Positions 1-8,058 of a stretch of 64,000 bases of DNA are shown here, in pieces (positions within the stretch are counted from its first letter, which is position 1; every line of letters starts with the position of its first letter). The notes under the pieces were generated by a model. The model ran no database searches. It worked only from the letters and a program-made list of their open reading frames with translations, and was not told the DNA's origin. This DNA comes from Constrictibacter sp. MBR-5 (GTDB taxonomy: Bacteria; Pseudomonadota; Alphaproteobacteria; JAJUGE01): NCBI RefSeq assembly GCF_040549485.1, contig NZ_JBEPTK010000013.1, positions 1-64,000 on the forward strand, given 5' to 3'. A program made the translations under genes and the position numbers.

Positions 1-31
1 ATCATCCGGGCCCTCCGCAACACGCGTCGGG

Positions 32-49
32 CCCAGCCTATCGGCTGGG
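32..49 (-). terminator. Weak candidate hairpin downstream of the response regulator
   Basis: Perfect 7-bp inverted repeat, CCCAGCC/GGCTGGG, with a 4-base loop, about 57 bases beyond the stop of the response regulator gene on the minus strand. There is no run of T after the stem, so an intrinsic terminator is only a possibility. Confidence 0.2.
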
Positions 50-105
50 GCAGAAATCAATCGGCGACCGGGTCAGTTTTCATGCGGCGGCTACAGTGAA
101 TCGGC

Positions 106-483
106 CTATTCGCGCACCAGCCGGTCCCGGCATCGCGAGAGTTCTCGCCCCAGCTGATGCTTCAAGATGGGCTTTCCGAGGAAGGCGAGCGGCTCCACAG
201 CCGATAGGACCTCGCGTGCCTCGTCGTCGAGATTTCCGCTGATGAAGATGCAGCGCACGCCCAGCACCTCGTAGAGCCACCGGGACGCATCGATACCGGA
301 CGAGCCGTTTGCGAGACGAAGATCCATCAACGCGAGGTCGGGCGGCTGCTCTTCCGCGCACGTCTTGCAGCTCCCGACGTCACGCGCAATGCCAGTCACC
401 ACGTGGCCCAGATCCTCCACCTGGTCCTGAAGATCGAGCGCGATGAAGAACTCGTCCTCCACGATCAGAACGCGCAGGCTCAT
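106..483 (-). CDS. Single-domain response regulator (REC only)
   Basis: This is a 125-residue stand-alone receiver domain with no output domain. The N-terminal VLIVEDE acidic patch, the phospho-acceptor Asp in LALMDLRL and the conserved Lys in FLGKP are all present. The ATG overlaps the stop of the upstream HWE kinase gene (ATGA arrangement), so the two are co-translated and are almost certainly cognate partners. In alphaproteobacteria, lone REC proteins paired with HWE or HisKA_2 kinases usually act as phosphorelay intermediates or protein-binding switches, as in general stress signalling. The downstream target is not visible here. Start and stop are both clear. Confidence 0.88.
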   Translation of the reverse strand: MSLRVLIVEDEFFIALDLQDQVEDLGHVVTGIARDVGSCKTCAEEQPPDLALMDLRLANGSSGIDASRWLYEVLGVRCIFISGNLDDEAREVLSAVEPLAFLGKPILKHQLGRELSRCRDRLVRE

Positions 484-1931
484 CCGGCCTGGAGCGGCAC
501 ACGGATGACCACCCGATGCCGGGTCACCGGGGGGCTCGTGCTCAAGGAGGCGCCGAGTTGCCCAACCAGACCGCGGATGATGCCGGTGCCCAGGCCTTCC
601 TTGGCGCCTTCGGCCTTCCCAGTTCCGTTGTCGGACACTTCGAGCACCAGGTCGCCAGCTTCCAGACTGGTCGCGACCCTGATGATCCCATGCGGAACTC
701 CTGCGAGCCCGTGCTTGATCGCGTTCGTCGCCAACTCGTTCACGATCAGCGCGAGTGGGATGGCCTTGTCGGCCGGCAACTTCACCTCGGCAGGCTCGCA
801 CTGGATTTCCACACCATCTCTCCCGGCATCGCCAGCGGCAAGATTCCCGCACAGTTCGCGGAGATAGTCCCCGAAGGCGACGGTCTTCACCTCGTTGGAA
901 CGGTAGAGCATCTCGTGCACGGATGTGACCGCCCGGACCCTCGAGGCCGCCCCTTCGAGCCGTTCGCGCACTTCGCCGTCACCGGCCCTGCGCGCGTCGG
1001 TGTTGAGGATGCTGGCCACGAGCTGGAGGCTGTTCTTGATACGGTGGTTGACCTCCCCCAGGAGCGCCTCCTTCTGCGCGAGCAGGCGGTCCCGGTCTTC
1101 CAGCGTCTCTGCCAGTTTCTCCTCGCGCTCCTTCGAGGCAGTGATGTCGAGGCTGACGACGATGAACCGGGGCAACGCTTCACGATGGTCGCGCACGAGT
1201 TCTCCATGTGACGACAACCACCGCGTCGTGCCATCCTCCAGCACTAGGCGGTGCGTGAAGGCCACGGTCGTATGTTCCGGGGAGTGAACTTCCTGCTCGA
1301 ACGCGGCGTGAACGTTGGACCGGTCCTCGGCGTGCATGAGGGCGAAGCACTCGGGCGCCGGAATCGTGCCCTCCCGTTCCGGCAGGCCCAGCATGAGGGC
1401 GAAGGCACGCGAGACGTAGATGGTCTCGGTGCTGGGGTCATATTCCCAGAACGCGAGATCGTTGAGCCGCTGAGCCGAACGCAGACGGATTGCCTGGTCG
1501 CGGCGAAACAGAGTCTCCTCGGTGACATCCCGGACATGGTGGATCAGCGCCACGACCTTGCCCTGGCGCAGGACCGGCGTGTTGAGCGGCTTCCAGTAAC
1601 GCTCCTCGAAACCGCCTCCCGGTCCTCGAAGGGGGATGTCGTATTTCTGAACCGCCATGGCGTGCGGACGGCCCGTCGAGCGCGCCGTCTCCAACGAAGC
1701 GCGAAGGTTGCGCACGCCGTCGGCGGTCGGATCGTCCGGATTGTCCGGAAACGCTTCGAACATCGCGACGCCGACCAGGTCCTTCCGACGGGTCCTGGTA
1801 AGGTCCAGATATTGCTGGTTGACGTCGATGATGTTGAATTCAGGATCGAGGACCAGATAGCCATGTGGAACCGCGTCGAACACAGCGTCGCGAAGAACTT
1901 CGGTTTGCAGATTTCTTGATGTTCCAGCCAT
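480..1931 (-). CDS. PAS-PAS HWE/HisKA_2-type sensor histidine kinase
   Basis: A 483-residue soluble sensor kinase. Residues about 10-140 and 155-270 form two PAS domains; the second has a recognisable PAC segment ending in FIVVSLDITASKERE. The phospho-acceptor motif is GEVNHRIKNSLQ (His at about residue 296), characteristic of HisKA_2/HWE kinases. The ATPase domain follows, with the N-box Asn in ALIVNELATNAIKHG and the G1 box in EVSDNGTG. No membrane segment is visible. The start was set at the ATG preceded by GAGGG rather than at in-frame codons further upstream, because PAS homology begins shortly after it. It overlaps the response regulator by 4 bases. The ligand or cofactor sensed cannot be told from sequence. 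Confidence 0.9.
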   Translation of the reverse strand: MAGTSRNLQTEVLRDAVFDAVPHGYLVLDPEFNIIDVNQQYLDLTRTRRKDLVGVAMFEAFPDNPDDPTADGVRNLRASLETARSTGRPHAMAVQKYDIPLRGPGGGFEERYWKPLNTPVLRQGKVVALIHHVRDVTEETLFRRDQAIRLRSAQRLNDLAFWEYDPSTETIYVSRAFALMLGLPEREGTIPAPECFALMHAEDRSNVHAAFEQEVHSPEHTTVAFTHRLVLEDGTTRWLSSHGELVRDHREALPRFIVVSLDITASKEREEKLAETLEDRDRLLAQKEALLGEVNHRIKNSLQLVASILNTDARRAGDGEVRERLEGAASRVRAVTSVHEMLYRSNEVKTVAFGDYLRELCGNLAAGDAGRDGVEIQCEPAEVKLPADKAIPLALIVNELATNAIKHGLAGVPHGIIRVATSLEAGDLVLEVSDNGTGKAEGAKEGLGTGIIRGLVGQLGASLSTSPPVTRHRVVIRVPLQAG

Positions 1932-2634
1932 GTGCGCCCTCGGGTAACTCCTCACGCTGGACGCGGTTCCCGGATCATGGTTTCGGGAAGCCGACCCCAA
2001 GCCCAGGTCTGGACGCCCGCGCAGGCGTGGACGCGTCTACCTGAACCCGATCAACGAGGCTCATCAGGCGATCCGACGTCGACTGAAGCTCGCTCCAGCC
2101 TGACGCAACGAGACTACGGTTCTCAGCCGGATACAACAAGGCAGCAGCCGCCATGCTTGCGAGAGGCGCGCCGCAGGTTCCGGCAAGCGGACATTGGCGC
2201 TGGGTGCCGTAAAGGTCGGCTAGCCGCCCGAACCTGCCCGATGCCCGAACATCGAAACCCCAGGTCAGCGCCGCCCGGCGGCGGATCGCTCCCGATCCTG
2301 CCGCGCCAGATCGGGCATGGTCTTGCTGAAGAGATGGCGCGGGATGTTCACAAGGGCGAAGCGGCGCCTGTGGAACGAGCGGTTAAGCGTTTGCGCGGTC
2401 TCAGGTTCAGGGAATCTGGCAACGCCCAAAACCTTCAGGTTTTGACCCTGAAGGATCGAGAGCAGAAATCATCGAAAAAACAATGACTTGCCGTGAGTTC
2501 AGTTGTCGCGCAACCCCGCAGAAATGCGACGCTTCTCATAACCTGAAGGTCGCGAGCCCGTTGGACCGAGGCTAACCTGCCTGCGGCCTCTTACCCAAGG
2601 TCGGATCCGGTGTCACCAGCGGACCAGGGCTTCG
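1932..2634. other. Gene-poor 0.7-kb interval with relic-like sequence
   Basis: No intact gene was recognised. Open frames exist on both strands but have the Arg/Pro/Ser-rich composition of non-coding GC-rich DNA. Two short stretches look like decayed coding sequence: about 2030-2101 on the plus strand, which reads VYLNPINEAHQAIRRR and then a stop, and 2265-2468 on the minus strand (separate entry). An AACCT-TC-AGGTT palindrome lies near 2432-2443. The neighbouring hydrolase gene is also broken, so the whole patch may be degenerating. Confidence 0.4.
2265..2468 (-). pseudogene. Possible 3' relic of an unidentified gene
   Basis: A minus-strand frame stays open for about 66 codons, between an in-frame stop just above 2468 and the stop at 2265. 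It reads with protein-like composition (for example LKVLGVARFPEPET, then RFALVNIPRHLFSKTMPDL). It has no credible start codon or ribosome binding site, and I do not recognise the family. The most economical reading is the C-terminal remnant of a gene whose 5' part has been lost. It could also be chance, because GC-rich DNA often stays open. Confidence 0.25.
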
Positions 2635-3502
2635 ATGCAGACGCTCGCTCACAAGCTCAATGCCCGCGTCGTCGGGAAGGGCGACACGGCGATCGTCCTC
2701 TCGCGCGGGTTCGGAACCGATCAGAGTGTCTGGGAGCCGCTTCCCCCGGCGCTGGCCGCACGCTATCGGGTCCTTCTCTACGACCTCGCGAGTGCGCCGA
2801 CGGCACACCCGGACGTCTTCGATCTGCGCAGGCACGGGGAAATGGCCGGCTATGCCGAGGACCTCGCGATGCTGATGCGGTGGTTCGGCATCGATCGGTG
2901 TCATTTCGTCGGCCATTCGATGAGCGGCATGCTGGACCTCGTCGCTGCCAGTCCCCGTCCGAGCGCTTCCAGAGTCTCTTCCTGATCGGGGCATCGGCGC
3001 GGTATGTCGACGAGGACGGATATCGCGGCGGCTTTTCAGCGCCGACGTCCTGTCCATGCTCGACGCCATCGCGGCGGATTTCCGTGGGTGGACCAGCGAT
3101 TTCGCGCCCATGGTCCCTGGGCCGCGCGGCGGACGATCTGGCGGCGCAGACCTTCCTGGGCAGCTGCGGCGGATGCGGCCCGATATCGCCCTGCTGACCC
3201 TCAAGTCGGTCCTCTTCGGCGATTGCCGTCAGAAGCTGCCTCTTTGCGGCTTGCCGGCCCTGGTGCTCCAGAGCCGCGACGATGTCGCCGTTCCGCTGGA
3301 GGCTGCGGCGTATCTGGCGGCGCATCTGCCCAGGGCGCGGCTCGAACTGATCGATGCCGAGGGCCATCTCCCGCACCTGACCGATCCGGCCCTCGTGCAG
3401 AAGGCCCTGCTCGCGCATCTGGAGCGCTGCGAAGGTGCGGGACCGCCGGTCGCGGCTTGCGCTGGTTCTGCCGGCGGCCACTCTGCGCCTGCGTCCCGAT
3501 AG
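2635..3502 (+). pseudogene. RsbQ-like alpha/beta hydrolase, broken by four frameshifts
   Basis: The pieces align end to end with RsbQ, the alpha/beta hydrolase that works with a PAS phosphatase in the Bacillus energy-stress pathway. Visible pieces are the N-terminal VVGKGDTAIVLSRGFGTDQS, the nucleophile elbow VGHSMSG, LFLIGASARYVDEDGYRGG, the acid region LQSRDDVAVP and the catalytic His region AEGHLPHLTDP. They lie in frames 1, 3, 2, 3 and 2 in turn. This implies single-base losses near 2961, 3042 and 3157 and a one-base gain near 3116. The first uninterrupted piece ends at 2985 after 116 residues, so no functional enzyme is expected. All triad residues survive, so decay is recent or the frameshifts are sequencing errors. 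Confidence 0.8.
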
Positions 3503-3517
3503 GATGTGGAGCGGCCG

Positions 3518-4669
3518 TCAGTAGCGGTACACCGCCGCCAGCGACGGGTAATCGTCCGCGGCATCGGCAGGGCGTGCATAGACCGCTCCCCCGGAACTCA
3601 GCGTCCGCACCACCGCGAAATCCACTAGGTCCGTCGTGTGCGCCGTCCCCGCCGGGGACACGATCGCCCGGTTCTCGCTCTCCGAGTAGACGCCCGTCGC
3701 CGATGCCGTCGCGCCGACCACCAGGGCCTCGATGCGGCCCTCGACGGCGGCGGGCACGATCTCCTCGATCCGCGTCGCGACGGTGCGGTCGCCGCTCGCG
3801 CGACGCGCCTCGAACCGCTCCATCGCCGACCGGCGCGCCGCGTCCAGGCGGTCGCGCACCAGCGCATAGGCCTTCTCGTGCAGAGCCTCGGCACCCAGGG
3901 CGGTCGGATGCTCGCGAATGCCGTCCGGCACGGCGTGCCGGTGGTGCAGATGCTGGCGCAGCATGCCGAGCAGGCGGTCGTCGGCCGCGAGCACAAGCGG
4001 CCCCTGCGCGTCCGCCAGGATCTCGTCGGTCGCCTTCGCCACCGCGCGCGAGAAATTGTCGACCTGCTCGCGTATGGCGTCCTGCGGGCTTTCGCCCAGG
4101 CCGTGGACCTGGATACTGGTTCCGCCGCCGCTGTTGGAGTGATAGCCGACGGCATTGGTCGGGTCGGTGCGCTCGGTGAAATAGGCGGCCGAGGCCGGCA
4201 GCCGCTCGTCCTTCACCGGCGTCATGCCGTAGCGGCTCGCGCGGTAGAGCGTCACCGTGTCCTGGGATGCGGCCAGCACGTGGAACACCCCGTCGCGGGC
4301 GAGCACCGGCAGCAGCGGCCGCACCAGGAACCGGTCCCCGACATGCACCTGCTCGGCGAGATCGAGCGGGACGGAGACATACTCGGTCGCGTCCGGTCCG
4401 ACGTAGGCGGCCAGGCCGCGATCCTGGTGCTGCCAGAAGGGGTTAGCCTCGTGGGTCGCATGTTCCCGGACATGCGCCAGCAGGCGGTCGACGTCGACCG
4501 GAGTCAGCCCCCGCTCCTGGAGCAGGTCGGCGGCCCGGCGGAGCAGATTGCCGAGCCGTATCGGATCCTGACGCGTCTCCGCACCCATCCTGTGGGTCGG
4601 CATGAAGATGCTGACCCGCGGGAAGCCTGTCCGTTCTGACAGGGCGACGATTCTGTCGATGTCGATCAT
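3518..4669 (-). CDS. baeRF-family (release-factor-like) protein
   Basis: A 383-residue protein whose opening, RVSIFMPTHRMGAETRQDPI followed by RLGNLLRRA, is typical of the bacterial archaeo-eukaryotic release factor families (closest by eye to baeRF3). These proteins have an aRF1/eRF1-like fold and are predicted to act in ribosome rescue or stress-related peptide release; experimental data are scarce. The C-terminal half contains a Pelota/eRF1-like segment (EEIVPAAVEGRIEALVVG). The ATG is preceded by AAGGAAAC at a good distance. It lies upstream of nothing on its strand but downstream of the small monooxygenase gene, which may be co-transcribed. Confidence 0.75.
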   Translation of the reverse strand: MIDIDRIVALSERTGFPRVSIFMPTHRMGAETRQDPIRLGNLLRRAADLLQERGLTPVDVDRLLAHVREHATHEANPFWQHQDRGLAAYVGPDATEYVSVPLDLAEQVHVGDRFLVRPLLPVLARDGVFHVLAASQDTVTLYRASRYGMTPVKDERLPASAAYFTERTDPTNAVGYHSNSGGGTSIQVHGLGESPQDAIREQVDNFSRAVAKATDEILADAQGPLVLAADDRLLGMLRQHLHHRHAVPDGIREHPTALGAEALHEKAYALVRDRLDAARRSAMERFEARRASGDRTVATRIEEIVPAAVEGRIEALVVGATASATGVYSESENRAIVSPAGTAHTTDLVDFAVVRTLSSGGAVYARPADAADDYPSLAAVYRY

Positions 4670-4736
4670 GACGTTTCCTTTTCGGGAGCTTCGGCAAGGG
4701 CGCCGCGTGCGCGGCGCGTGCGCCGGGCTGCGGCGC

Positions 4737-5054
4737 TCACGCCTCGACGTGCGCCACCTCGTAGAGATCGAGGCCGATCTGTTCCGCCGCGTTGCCGACT
4801 TCCGGCCATTTCTCGCGAAAGGCGTCGGTGTGATGCGCGGCGGTGAGCTGCTCGCGGTTCGACCACTGCACGTAGTTGACCACCCGCCGGCCGTCGAGGC
4901 TCCGGTGCAGGCTGATCGAGATGAAGCCGGGCTGCCGCGCCATGAACGCCGCACGCTCCTTCATGAGGGCCAGCAGCGCGTCCTGCTTGCCCTCCTCGGC
5001 TTCGGCGACCGTGATCTGCGTGACGCAGCCGGCACCGGCTGTGATCTCCGGCAT
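4737..5054 (-). CDS. Antibiotic biosynthesis monooxygenase (ABM) domain protein
   Basis: A 105-residue protein that is essentially one ABM dimeric alpha/beta-barrel domain (KQDALLALMKERAAFMARQ, then GFISISLHRSLDGRRVVNYV and QW). Members act on quinols, haem or polyketides, but many are uncharacterised; no haem-binding signature distinctive of IsdG/HmoB is evident. The ATG has an AAGGAGG-type ribosome binding site about 6 bases upstream. The baeRF gene starts about 70 bases after its stop on the same strand, so the two may share a transcript. Confidence 0.8.
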   Translation of the reverse strand: MPEITAGAGCVTQITVAEAEEGKQDALLALMKERAAFMARQPGFISISLHRSLDGRRVVNYVQWSNREQLTAAHHTDAFREKWPEVGNAAEQIGLDLYEVAHVEA

Positions 5055-5097
5055 GTGTGCCTCCTTGCTCGGTCGGCCCTCGCCGGGCGGCGAGGGC

Positions 5098-5244
5098 TCA
5101 GTCGTCGCGGTTCATCGTCTTGTTCGGGTCGGTCTGCTGGCCGCGTTCCTCGTCCTCCGCCCGCACCTTGCGGTAGCGCTTGCCGCGCGCCTCATCCGGT
5201 TCCGGCTGGGGCTCGACGGGCTCGGGGCTGTGTTCGCTGCGCAT
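5098..5244 (-). CDS. Small acidic/basic hypothetical protein, 48 residues
   Basis: A short gene supported by its context: a strong GGAGG five bases before the ATG, and an uninterrupted frame ending TGA 43 bases before the ABM gene on the same strand. The product is highly charged and apparently disordered, with a Pro/Glu-rich N-terminus (SPEPVEPQPEPDEA), a basic middle (RGKRYRKVRAEDEE) and TDPNKTMNRDD at the end. It has no signal peptide, membrane segment or Cys. I do not recognise a family. It may be the first gene of the ABM-baeRF transcript. Confidence 0.5.
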   Translation of the reverse strand: MRSEHSPEPVEPQPEPDEARGKRYRKVRAEDEERGQQTDPNKTMNRDD

Positions 5245-5361
5245 GGCATCCTCCGGTCGCCTGGTCTCGATCTCGAAACAGGCGCGCCGCCGGCCCGGTT
5301 CCGGACGGCATCGCGATGGCCGCGGCGGGAACCCATCCGGCGTCGCTGCCTTGAATGCCTC

Positions 5362-6264
5362 GTGCCTTCCGACGCCTCATCCTCCGCCGCCTCGGCCGTG
5401 CGCTCCCTCTCGGGTACCGCAAAGGGGATGCTCGTCATGGGGCTCGGCATCCTGCTGCTCGCCGGGCAGGCGGCGATCGCGAAGCTCCTCCGGGGCGACC
5501 ATCATGCGGGCGAAATCCTCTTCTTCAGGGGATTGTGGGCGCTGCTGCCGGTGGCGTTCCTGGTCTGGCGGGCCGGCGGCCCGCGCGTGATCCGGCCGCG
5601 CCGACCGCTGCCGACGGGAGCACGGTCCGTGATGAACCTCGCGGCCACGGCCGCCCTCATCACCGCGCTTGGGATGCTGCCGCTGGCGACCGTCCTGGCG
5701 ATCTCCTTCTCCAGCCCGCTGCTCGTCGCCGCCCTATCGGGTCCGTGCCTGGGCGAGCGCGTCCAATGGCGGTGCTGGGGCGCCATCGGCATCGGCTTCG
5801 CCGGCGTGCTCCTGATCACCAACCCGTTCGCCGAGGAGACCGACTGGTGGATCCTGCTGCCGCTCGGCGCCACGATCCTGCTGGCCCTGCGCGACCTCGT
5901 CACCCGCTACGAAGGCGGTGACGAGGAGGCGACGACCATGACCTTCTGGACAATCGTCGCCAGCATCGCGGGCGGTGCCGCCGCGATGCTTCTTTTCGGC
6001 CTGCAGTGGCCGGCCGCCGAAGATTGGCCGCTGTTCGCCGCGTCTGGCGTCATGGTCGGCTTCGGCCGGTTCCTGATCATCCGCGCCTTTCGCCTCGCCG
6101 CGGCCGCCGTGGTCAGCCCGCTCAAATACCTCGCCCTGGTCTGGGGCGCGCTGATCGGCTATCTGGTCTGGGGCGACGTGCCCGGTTTCCTCGACGTCGC
6201 CGGCGCGACCGTCGTCGTCGCCTCCGGCATCTATCTCGCCACGATCGGTGGCCGGCGGGGTTGA
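5362..6264 (+). CDS. DMT-superfamily (EamA) transporter
   Basis: About 300 residues with ten predicted membrane helices arranged as two EamA repeats. The first begins GMLVMGLGILLLAGQAAIAK and the second begins around the TFWTIVASIAGGAAAML segment. The end, YLALVWGALIGYLVWGDVPG plus a final hydrophobic helix, is typical of the family. It probably exports small metabolites or amino acids; the substrate is unknown. The start is uncertain. The GTG at 5362 gives a short cytoplasmic lead; a later ATG at 5437 has a better ribosome binding site (AAGGGG) but would trim helix one. Convergent with the MFS gene that follows. Confidence 0.85.
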   Translation: MPSDASSSAASAVRSLSGTAKGMLVMGLGILLLAGQAAIAKLLRGDHHAGEILFFRGLWALLPVAFLVWRAGGPRVIRPRRPLPTGARSVMNLAATAALITALGMLPLATVLAISFSSPLLVAALSGPCLGERVQWRCWGAIGIGFAGVLLITNPFAEETDWWILLPLGATILLALRDLVTRYEGGDEEATTMTFWTIVASIAGGAAAMLLFGLQWPAAEDWPLFAASGVMVGFGRFLIIRAFRLAAAAVVSPLKYLALVWGALIGYLVWGDVPGFLDVAGATVVVASGIYLATIGGRRG

Positions 6265-6311
6265 GGCGGGGCGCTGGAAGCGTGGGCGAGCAGGCCGCGC
6301 CGCGCCGCCGC

Positions 6312-7484
6312 TCATGCGCGCTCGGCGCTCCGCGTCACGCGCATGACGGCAGGGCTGGCCGCGGCCATCAGGGTCAGCAGGCCCGCCACGCCCAGCAGCG
6401 CGCTGCCCAGGCCGACATGGTCCGCGACCAGCCCGATGCCGGCCGGGCCGGCGAGGACGCCGGCATAGCCCAGCGTCGTGACCGATGCGACGCTCAGATG
6501 TTCCGGCATCGAGCGCTGGCGGCCCGCCGCCGAGAACAGCAGCGGCGCCACGTTGGAGCAGCCGGCGCCGACCAGCACGAAGCCCGACAGCGCCGCCGCC
6601 GACCACGGCGACAGCACGGCGAGCGTCAGTCCGCAGGCGGCGCAGAGCCCGCCGCCGACGAGCACAAACGTGGGACCAGCCGCCTGCACCAACCGGTCGC
6701 CGAGGAACCGTCCCGCCGTCATCGCGACCGAGAACAGCGCGAACGCGATTCCCGCCTGCGCCGCGGCGACGCCGCGGACGTCGGTGAGGAAGACGGCGCT
6801 CCAGTCCAGCATCGCGCCCTCGGTCAGGAAGCAGATGAAGCAGAGGATGCCGATCGCCAGGACGGGCCCGCGCGGCACCGCGAAGGCCGGTCCGGCGCTG
6901 CCGGTGCCGTGCCGCAGCAGGCCGCTGCCGTAGCGCAGCATCAGCGCCGCCATGATCGCCACCACCGCCGCGCCGGCCGCCAGCGGCGGCGCGCCGGCCC
7001 AGAGGATGGCCGCCGTGCCGCCGGCGCCGGTGATGCCGCCCAGGCTGAACAGTCCGTGGAAGCCCGACATGATGGCCCGCCCGCTCGCCCGCTCGACCAG
7101 CACGGCCTGGATGTTCATCGCCACGTCGATGGTGCCGAGGCCGGCGCCGAACACCAGCAGGGCCGCCGCCACCACGGCGACATGGTCGCCGACGGTCAGC
7201 ACGGGCAGGGCGCTCGCGATGATCGCGGCGGCGGCCAGGATGACCCGGCGGCATCCCAGGTGCGCGGTCAGCATCCCGGCGAGCGGCATCGCCATCAGCG
7301 ACCCGCCGCCGAGGCAGAGCAGCAGCAGGCCGAGCGTGCCGTCGTCCACGCCCAGCCGCGCCTTGGCATAGGGGACGAGCGGTGCCCAGGCCGCCATGGC
7401 GAGACCGGACACGAAGAAGGCGGCCCGCGTCGAGGCGATCTCGCCCGCGCCGGCCCCCGAGGCATGCGTTTCCGCGAGCCTCAT
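6312..7484 (-). CDS. MFS transporter, YbjJ-like
   Basis: A 390-residue, twelve-helix major facilitator. The opening TRAAFFVSGLAMAAWAPLVP and the loop DVAMNIQAVLVERASGRAIM resemble the YbjJ/FucP-like branch of MFS permeases, often annotated as sugar or drug transporters but with unproven substrates. The gene is monocistronic: it faces the DMT gene at its 3' end and the thioesterase gene diverges at its 5' side. Several GC-rich alanine stretches are normal for this genome. Confidence 0.87.
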   Translation of the reverse strand: MRLAETHASGAGAGEIASTRAAFFVSGLAMAAWAPLVPYAKARLGVDDGTLGLLLLCLGGGSLMAMPLAGMLTAHLGCRRVILAAAAIIASALPVLTVGDHVAVVAAALLVFGAGLGTIDVAMNIQAVLVERASGRAIMSGFHGLFSLGGITGAGGTAAILWAGAPPLAAGAAVVAIMAALMLRYGSGLLRHGTGSAGPAFAVPRGPVLAIGILCFICFLTEGAMLDWSAVFLTDVRGVAAAQAGIAFALFSVAMTAGRFLGDRLVQAAGPTFVLVGGGLCAACGLTLAVLSPWSAAALSGFVLVGAGCSNVAPLLFSAAGRQRSMPEHLSVASVTTLGYAGVLAGPAGIGLVADHVGLGSALLGVAGLLTLMAAASPAVMRVTRSAERA

Positions 7485-7603
7485 GCGCCCCCCGGCGCGC
7501 TTTGTCCCGCCGGCCTCTGCCGGCTCGTGGTTGAACGCCGGCCGCTTTCGCCGGACATTCGGCGCAGTTCACGCCCCGCCTTACCCAGTCTCATGGAGTT
7601 CCA

Positions 7604-8035
7604 ATGCCCGACGTCGGTTTCCGCAAGTGGCTCGGCCTGACCTATGCCGAGATGGATGACGGCCGTGCGGTCGTCTCGCTCGACCTGGACGAGGACAAGC
7701 GCAACGTGCGCGACGTGGCGCACGGCGGGGTGGTCGCCTCGCTGATCGACGTGGCCATGGGAACGGCCGCCGGCGGCGGCAACTACGATACGCGCAAGCG
7801 CCTGGTCGTGACGCTCGAGCTGAAGGTGAATTATCTCGCCCCGGCGTCCGGCAAGACGCTCACCGCCACGGCGGAGGTGGTGCGCAGCGGCAGCCGGACA
7901 CAGGTGGTGCGCTGCGACGTGCGCACCGATGACGGCGAGGTCTGCGCGACAGCGCTCGGCACGTTCATCACGCGCCGGCCCCATGCCAACGACCGCAGCG
8001 CCAGCGACCGGGGGGCCGAGGCGGAGGGCGGCTGA
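7604..8035 (+). CDS. PaaI-family hotdog thioesterase
   Basis: A 143-residue single hotdog domain with the signature AHGGVVASLIDVAMGTAA, followed by the strands LVVTLELKVNYLAPA and LTATAEVVRSGSRTQVVRC. PaaI-type enzymes hydrolyse acyl-CoA or phenylacetyl-CoA-like thioesters in the cytosol. The last 15-20 residues are a hydrophilic tail without family similarity. It is not in an operon with an obvious CoA pathway, so its substrate stays open. Start ATG at 7604 is the only sensible one given the domain boundary. Confidence 0.87.
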   Translation: MPDVGFRKWLGLTYAEMDDGRAVVSLDLDEDKRNVRDVAHGGVVASLIDVAMGTAAGGGNYDTRKRLVVTLELKVNYLAPASGKTLTATAEVVRSGSRTQVVRCDVRTDDGEVCATALGTFITRRPHANDRSASDRGAEAEGG

Positions 8036-8058
8036 CGGCGGGGCGGCCCGACGTCCGG

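Noticed and set aside
1932-2486. A 184-codon plus-strand frame as a possible gene
   Set aside because: No ribosome binding site, Arg/Ser/Pro-rich composition without homology, and it overlaps the better relic frame on the minus strand.
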